From the NCBI GenBank assembly GCA_964560875.1, contig CAZLMW010000011.1, forward strand, positions 1 through 64,000: 64,000 bases of DNA, given 5' to 3'. Shown here in pieces: positions 59,469-64,000 of the stretch. This DNA is from CAZLMW01 sp964560875. GTDB lineage: Bacteria > Myxococcota_A > UBA9042. The translations under genes and the position numbers were made by a program. Numbering within the stretch: the first letter of the stretch is position 1; every line of letters begins with the position of its first letter. Below the pieces are notes generated by a model. It had not been told where the DNA came from, ran no database searches, and was given only the letters and a program-made list of their open reading frames with translations.

Positions 59469-60446
59469 TCACCGCGGGCTGGAATCTTCGGCTTGCACAC
59501 CGGCCATGACCTTCCGCGCGGCCTCGCAATCGCGGGCGATCTGGGCCTTGAGGGCGTCGATTCCGTCGAACCGTCTCTCGCCCCGTAATCGAGCGATGAG
59601 CTGCAGGCTCACATGCTGGCCGTAGATGTCGGCGTCGAAGTCAAAGATGAAGGCTTCCGTGCGCCATTGCAGGCCATCGGAGACGGTCGGGCGCACCCCG
59701 ATGTTGCAGACCGCATCGTGTCCGACGCCGTCGACGACCAACCGCGCCGCGTAGACACCATTGGCGGGGCGCACCTGGCTGGATGCGTCGATGTTGGCCG
59801 TGGGGAACCCGATGGTGCGACCGAGCGCGTCGCCGCGGACCACGGGGCCTCGCAGGGCGAAAGGTCGGTCGAGCAGGCGCGCGGCGGTGGCGATATCCCC
59901 GGAGCTGACGAGCGCGCGAATCCGTGAGCTGGAAACGACGTCCCCTTCGGCCACAACGGCGTCGAACCCTTCGACGGTGATGCCGCGGTCCACGCCAAGT
60001 CCGCGCAGTAGATCGATGTCGCCACCGCCGCCGCGTCCGAAGCTGGCGTCGTAGCCGGCCACAACGGTCGCGGGGCCGCACGCGAACAACACATTCTCGG
60101 CGAACCAATGGGCCGACCGGTCGCGCATCGATTCGTCGAACCGCAGCACGGCGGTCCGATCGACCCCCGCTTTGGCGAGCCAATCAAGGCGGCCGTCGAG
60201 GGTGTCTATCGCGGGCGGGGCGCGATCGGGGGCCAGGGTGTGGAGCGGGTGGGGGTCGAATGTAACGACAACAGCGGGCCCGGAAGAGCGCGCGGCGGCG
60301 CTGCGCAAGGTGGTGATAAGCGCGCGGTGACCAAGGTGGACGCCGTCGAAGTTGCCGAACGTGACGGCGCCTCGCGGCTGAGGCGACCCGTCGGACGTGC
60401 CAACGGCGCTTGCACGGAGCGCTGTGACGCTCCTCACCACCTCCAC
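59469..60446 (-). CDS. ribF: Bifunctional riboflavin kinase / FAD synthetase
   Basis: This is a 325-residue protein of normal length (GTG start). The N-terminal adenylyltransferase has GNFDGVHLGH, TFDPHP and the SSSRIR motif. The C-terminal kinase has GRTIGFPTANI and NIGVRPTV, ending in RFDGIDALKAQIARD. It makes FMN from riboflavin and then FAD. Single gene on the minus strand, divergent from the Cys-rich lipoprotein gene across 282 bases that contain no other gene. Confidence 0.96.
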   Translation of the reverse strand: MEVVRSVTALRASAVGTSDGSPQPRGAVTFGNFDGVHLGHRALITTLRSAAARSSGPAVVVTFDPHPLHTLAPDRAPPAIDTLDGRLDWLAKAGVDRTAVLRFDESMRDRSAHWFAENVLFACGPATVVAGYDASFGRGGGGDIDLLRGLGVDRGITVEGFDAVVAEGDVVSSSRIRALVSSGDIATAARLLDRPFALRGPVVRGDALGRTIGFPTANIDASSQVRPANGVYAARLVVDGVGHDAVCNIGVRPTVSDGLQWRTEAFIFDFDADIYGQHVSLQLIARLRGERRFDGIDALKAQIARDCEAARKVMAGVQAEDSSPR

Positions 60447-60728
60447 GGCGGCCCCCTCTTGTACGAACTCGGCGCGGGTTCTGATGCGAACAGAGCACCT
60501 GCCGACTGCGGCGCCAATCGCTCACAGTGCGTCGAATGCGTGGCATCGTTGCCGGTTTTTGTCAATCGGTCGCGGACGCTGCAGCGTCGTCCTTGATTTG
60601 CGGTGCGCCATTGGCCATGATCCCCCCACCTTCTCGTCCTATATGATCCCCAGTCTTGCGCGGCGCTCCCCTTCAGACCGCGCCGAGTTGAACGCTGTCC
60701 TCCGCCAGCGAACATCGAGGCCGAAAGC

Positions 60729-63700
60729 ATGCACCAACGCGCCGCCGATCCTCGCGCCACAGCACGAATGACCGCCGCGATTGTCGCGTTGTCCGGTGCG
60801 CTGGTTGCTGGCGGCTGTGCGGGTGAGCCCACCGAGAATGTAGACGGGGAGAAGGTCGAAGCGGACATCGGCGGCAACCAGCTCGACGCCGGAGTAGGAA
60901 ACGATACCGGTACGGTCGGTCCCGTCGACACTGGAATCGTCGATCGCGTCGACACCGGAAGCGACCAACCCGACGTCAAGATCAGCGACAAGGACACCGG
61001 GCCGACCTGTCCCGGCGAGCCGGGTTGCGAGTGCTCCGAAGCCAAAGATTGTGACAACGGTTTTTGCATCGAAACCCCGGTCGGATTCCGCTGTGCCCAA
61101 AAATGCGTCGACAGCTGCCCGATCGGTTTCAAGTGCACCCAGGCCAGCGGCGGCGGCGGCGGCGACACGTCCAATATCTGCGTGCCGCGCTGGGGCCGCA
61201 TTTGTGATCCGTGCAAAGCCAACGCTGATTGTACGGCCGCCGGCAATCTCGACGCCGTGTGCGTCGATCGTGGCGATATCGGCGCGTACTGCGGGTCCAA
61301 GTGCAGCAAGACCGCCGATTGCCCGAAAGGTTACGCCTGTTCGGACGTCAAGGACGTCAACGGCAAAGACCACAAACAATGCGTGGCCCAGGGCGCGGCG
61401 TGTGGCTGCAGCGCGCGGGCGATCTCCAAAGAGCTCTCGACCAAGTGCTTCATCACCGCTGGCGACGGCAAGTGCCCGGGCAAACGGACCTGCCTGCCTG
61501 ATGGCGCCCCCGGTGCCCCCAAGGGCGGCGGACTGACGGCCTGTGTCGCGCCCAAAGCGACGCCCGAAGCGTGCGACGGCAAAGACAATGACTGCGACGG
61601 CCAGACCGACGAGACGACCTGCGACGACAACAATGTCTGCACGGCTGACTCGTGCGGCGGCGACAAGGGCTGCAAGCACGTCAACCAGGACGGCGCGTGC
61701 GACGCTGATGGTTCCCAGTGCACCAGCGGCGACAAGTGCAAGGACGGCAAATGCGCGGCTGGTCCGGCGCTCAAGTGCGACGATGCCAACGAGTGCACGA
61801 CCGACTCGTGCGATCCGAAGAAGGGCTGCCAGCACGCATCCTCGTCGGGCGGTGTGTGCAACGCGGACGACAACCCGTGCACGGTCGGCGACAAGTGCGA
61901 TGGCGGTGTCTGCTCGGCCGGCAAACTCAAGACCTGCAACAGCGGCGATCAGTGCATCAAGGGCAAGTGCAACCTGCTGACCGGCAAGTGCAAGTACACC
62001 CCTCAGGTCGCCCTGCCCTGTGACGACGGCAACCCGTGCACAACCGGCGAAATCTGCGATAACGACGGCTGCAAGGCGACCAAGAAGACCGACTGCGACG
62101 ACAAGAACACCTGCACCGCGGATTCGTGCGACATCAAGTCGGGCTGCAATCACAAGGCCACGCCCAACGCGTGTGATGACGGCGACAAGTGCACCAAGAA
62201 CGATGCCTGCGCGGGGCTCAAGTGCGTGGGCCTCGCGGTCAACGTCACGGACACGTGCGGCGACGGCAACCCGTGCACGCTCAACAGCTGTGACGCCGCG
62301 AAGGGCTGCGTCGTCAAGAAGCTGCACAACAAGCCGTGCGACGACGGCAACCCGTGCTCGGCGCCGGACTCCTGCCAGCAGGGCAAGTGCGTGGCCGGCA
62401 GCAATATCTGCGCGTGCAAATCCAATGCCGACTGCGCCAAGAAGGAAGACGGCAACCTCTGCAACGGCACCCTGATCTGTGACAAGACCAAGGCGCCATT
62501 TGGCTGCAAAGTGGATCCGGCCAGCGTCGTCAAGTGCGACAAGTCCCTCAACAGCGCCTGCCAGTCGATGGATTGCGATGCGTCCAACGGCAAGTGCGTG
62601 CTCGACAAGAAGGCCAAGGGAACGCCGTGTGACGCCGACAACAGCGTGTGCACGAGCCAGGATTCCTGCCAGGACGGCAAGTGCGCGGCGGGCAAAACGC
62701 TGACGTGCGACGACAGCAACGTCTGCACCACCGATTCATGCGACCCCAAGAACGGCTGCGTCTACAAGCCCAACACCTCGTTCTGCGACGCCGACGGCGA
62801 CAAGTGCACGCAGGCCGACACGTGCTCGGCCGGGATCTGCAACGCGGGCAAGAAAAGAGTGTGCAAGGACGCCAACGCCTGCACCGCCGACCTCTGCGAC
62901 AAGAAGACCGGTTTCTGCAACTTCCAGGCGCTCACCGTTGCCTGCGACGACGGCGACGCGTGCACCAAGGGCGAGGCCTGCCACAAGCACAAGGACACGG
63001 GCCTGCCGGTGTGCGGCAAAGGCAAGCCGGTCGTTTGCGACGACAACAACCCGTGCACCAAGGACGTCTGCGACGCCAAGCTCGGCTGCACCAACGTCGC
63101 CGCGCCCGCCGGAACGCCCTGCAGCGACAACAACAAGTGCACGGCCGCGGACAGCTGCAACAGCGGACTGTGTGCCGGCAAGCCGATCAACGTTCCCGCC
63201 AAGTGCGACGACAACAACCCGTGCACCAAAGATAGCTGCGACGCCGTTGCGGGATGCCAGCACGCGCCGCTTTCGAATATCAAGTGCGACGACGGCAATG
63301 TCTGTACCGCTGGCGACGTCTGCTCGTCGGGCAAGTGCGTGTCGGGCACCAACACGTGCGCCTGCAAGGTCGACAAGGACTGCCTCGCCAAAGAGGACGG
63401 CAACCCATGCAACGGCACGCTGTTCTGCGACACGTCGAAGGCGCCCTTCCAGTGCAAGACCAACCCCAAGACGATCGTGAAATGCGACGCGAGCAAGGAC
63501 GGTTTCTGCCAGAAGAACACGTGCAACGCGGCGACTGGCAAGTGCGCTTACATCACGAAGAAAGACGCGACGCCCTGCAACGCAGACGACTCGATTTGCA
63601 CCGTCGCCGACGCGTGCGACAGCGGCTTGTGCAAAGCCGGCAAGGCGCTGCAGTGCAATGACAACAACCCATGCACCGCCGATTCGTGCGATCCGAAGAA

Positions 63701-64000
63701 GGGCTGCCAGCACACACCGCAGGGTGGTCAATGTGAGGCGGACGGCAACAAGTGCACGGGGCCTGATTTGTGCAAGTCCGGCAAGTGCATCGTCGGCGGC
63801 AAGAAGGGCTGCGACGACAACAACGCGTGCACGGCCGACTCCTGCGACACCAAGAAGGGCGATTGCCTTTACAACAACCTCGCGCAGAGCTGCGACGACG
63901 GCGACGCGTGCACCAAGGGTGACACCTGCGGCAAGGACAAGGCCGGCAAACACGTGTGCCTGTCCGGCAAAAAGGTGGACTGCAACGACGGCAACAAGTG
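60729..64000 (+). CDS. Long Cys-rich lipoprotein, cut by the right edge
   Basis: An open frame from ATG 60729 (GAGG nine bases upstream; ATG 60768 is an alternative) runs without a stop to the window end, so at least 1,090 residues. A signal peptide ends in ALVAGGC. A Thr/Asp-rich linker follows, then a Cys-rich head (CECSEAKDCDNGFC, CAQKCVDSCPIGFKC), one MopE-type unit (EACDGKDNDCDGQTDE), and about twenty tandem units of about 40 residues on the pattern CDDxNxCTxDSCDxKxGC. The repeats are the same type as residues 150-825 of the giant lipoprotein. Likely an extended, disulfide-rich surface protein. Confidence 0.88.
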   Translation, partial: MHQRAADPRATARMTAAIVALSGALVAGGCAGEPTENVDGEKVEADIGGNQLDAGVGNDTGTVGPVDTGIVDRVDTGSDQPDVKISDKDTGPTCPGEPGCECSEAKDCDNGFCIETPVGFRCAQKCVDSCPIGFKCTQASGGGGGDTSNICVPRWGRICDPCKANADCTAAGNLDAVCVDRGDIGAYCGSKCSKTADCPKGYACSDVKDVNGKDHKQCVAQGAACGCSARAISKELSTKCFITAGDGKCPGKRTCLPDGAPGAPKGGGLTACVAPKATPEACDGKDNDCDGQTDETTCDDNNVCTADSCGGDKGCKHVNQDGACDADGSQCTSGDKCKDGKCAAGPALKCDDANECTTDSCDPKKGCQHASSSGGVCNADDNPCTVGDKCDGGVCSAGKLKTCNSGDQCIKGKCNLLTGKCKYTPQVALPCDDGNPCTTGEICDNDGCKATKKTDCDDKNTCTADSCDIKSGCNHKATPNACDDGDKCTKNDACAGLKCVGLAVNVTDTCGDGNPCTLNSCDAAKGCVVKKLHNKPCDDGNPCSAPDSCQQGKCVAGSNICACKSNADCAKKEDGNLCNGTLICDKTKAPFGCKVDPASVVKCDKSLNSACQSMDCDASNGKCVLDKKAKGTPCDADNSVCTSQDSCQDGKCAAGKTLTCDDSNVCTTDSCDPKNGCVYKPNTSFCDADGDKCTQADTCSAGICNAGKKRVCKDANACTADLCDKKTGFCNFQALTVACDDGDACTKGEACHKHKDTGLPVCGKGKPVVCDDNNPCTKDVCDAKLGCTNVAAPAGTPCSDNNKCTAADSCNSGLCAGKPINVPAKCDDNNPCTKDSCDAVAGCQHAPLSNIKCDDGNVCTAGDVCSSGKCVSGTNTCACKVDKDCLAKEDGNPCNGTLFCDTSKAPFQCKTNPKTIVKCDASKDGFCQKNTCNAATGKCAYITKKDATPCNADDSICTVADACDSGLCKAGKALQCNDNNPCTADSCDPKKGCQHTPQGGQCEADGNKCTGPDLCKSGKCIVGGKKGCDDNNACTADSCDTKKGDCLYNNLAQSCDDGDACTKGDTCGKDKAGKHVCLSGKKVDCNDGNK

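Noticed and set aside
60639..62327. A 562-codon open frame on the minus strand
   Set aside because: It is antisense to the Cys-rich lipoprotein at 60729, whose signal peptide and Cys repeats are clearly real.

Overview
The window is GC-rich, densely coded bacterial DNA. Its gene content looks like a predatory or social 'deltaproteobacterial' lineage (Myxococcota or Bradymonadota type). The reasons are a Ser/Thr kinase beside an FHA sigma-54 activator, several large Cys-rich lipoproteins, MopE-type Asp/Cys repeats, MoxR/BatA-type VWA clusters and a heterotrimeric GatCAB amidotransferase. No rRNA and no complete tRNA gene was seen, so the genus cannot be fixed. A run of ten N at 28647-28656 shows that the sequence is a scaffold from a draft or metagenome assembly.

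Layout. 1-252: tandem repeat at the edge and a hairpin. 253-10804 (minus): a MoxR - DUF58 - BatA-like - VWA/amidotransferase-fold operon with 4-base start/stop overlaps, preceded by an extremely Arg/Lys-rich membrane protein and followed by a radical SAM protein. 11096-16065 (minus): a signalling block of alpha/beta hydrolase, Ser/Thr kinase, FHA sigma-54 activator, a 91-residue stand-alone sigma-70 region-4-like protein, and an unlisted 53-residue basic protein with a strong terminator. 16302-24930 (mostly plus): envelope lipoproteins, then DUF4159 and a second VWA/amidotransferase-fold protein, which complete the split BatA set, and a HEAT-repeat protein. 24927-25110: a small element bounded by 15-bp perfect inverted repeats. 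25144-31714 (plus): CoA-transferase B subunit, mannose-1-phosphate guanylyltransferase, phosphomannomutase and gatCAB.

31829-48478 (minus) is one uninterrupted 5,549-residue mosaic lipoprotein. It carries Cys-rich repeats, an amidotransferase-fold domain, about 31 MopE-type repeats, a SUEL-type lectin, a C-type lectin and seven propeller-like modules. Upstream on the same strand lies lspA-lgt-cdsA-lipB (52368-48810), whose first two members mature lipoproteins.

52501-57987 (plus) is the most interesting block. It is a radical SAM protein-modification cluster related to the His-Xaa-Ser (Hxs) systems, with an HxsB-like maturase, a second radical SAM/Cys-cluster enzyme, two HxsD-like small proteins and a radical-SAM-fold protein that has lost its Fe-S motif. 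It has no recognisable HxsA precursor and is followed by two paralogous outer-membrane-type proteins that could be its targets. The window ends with ribF (minus) and the start of another long Cys-rich lipoprotein that runs off the right edge.
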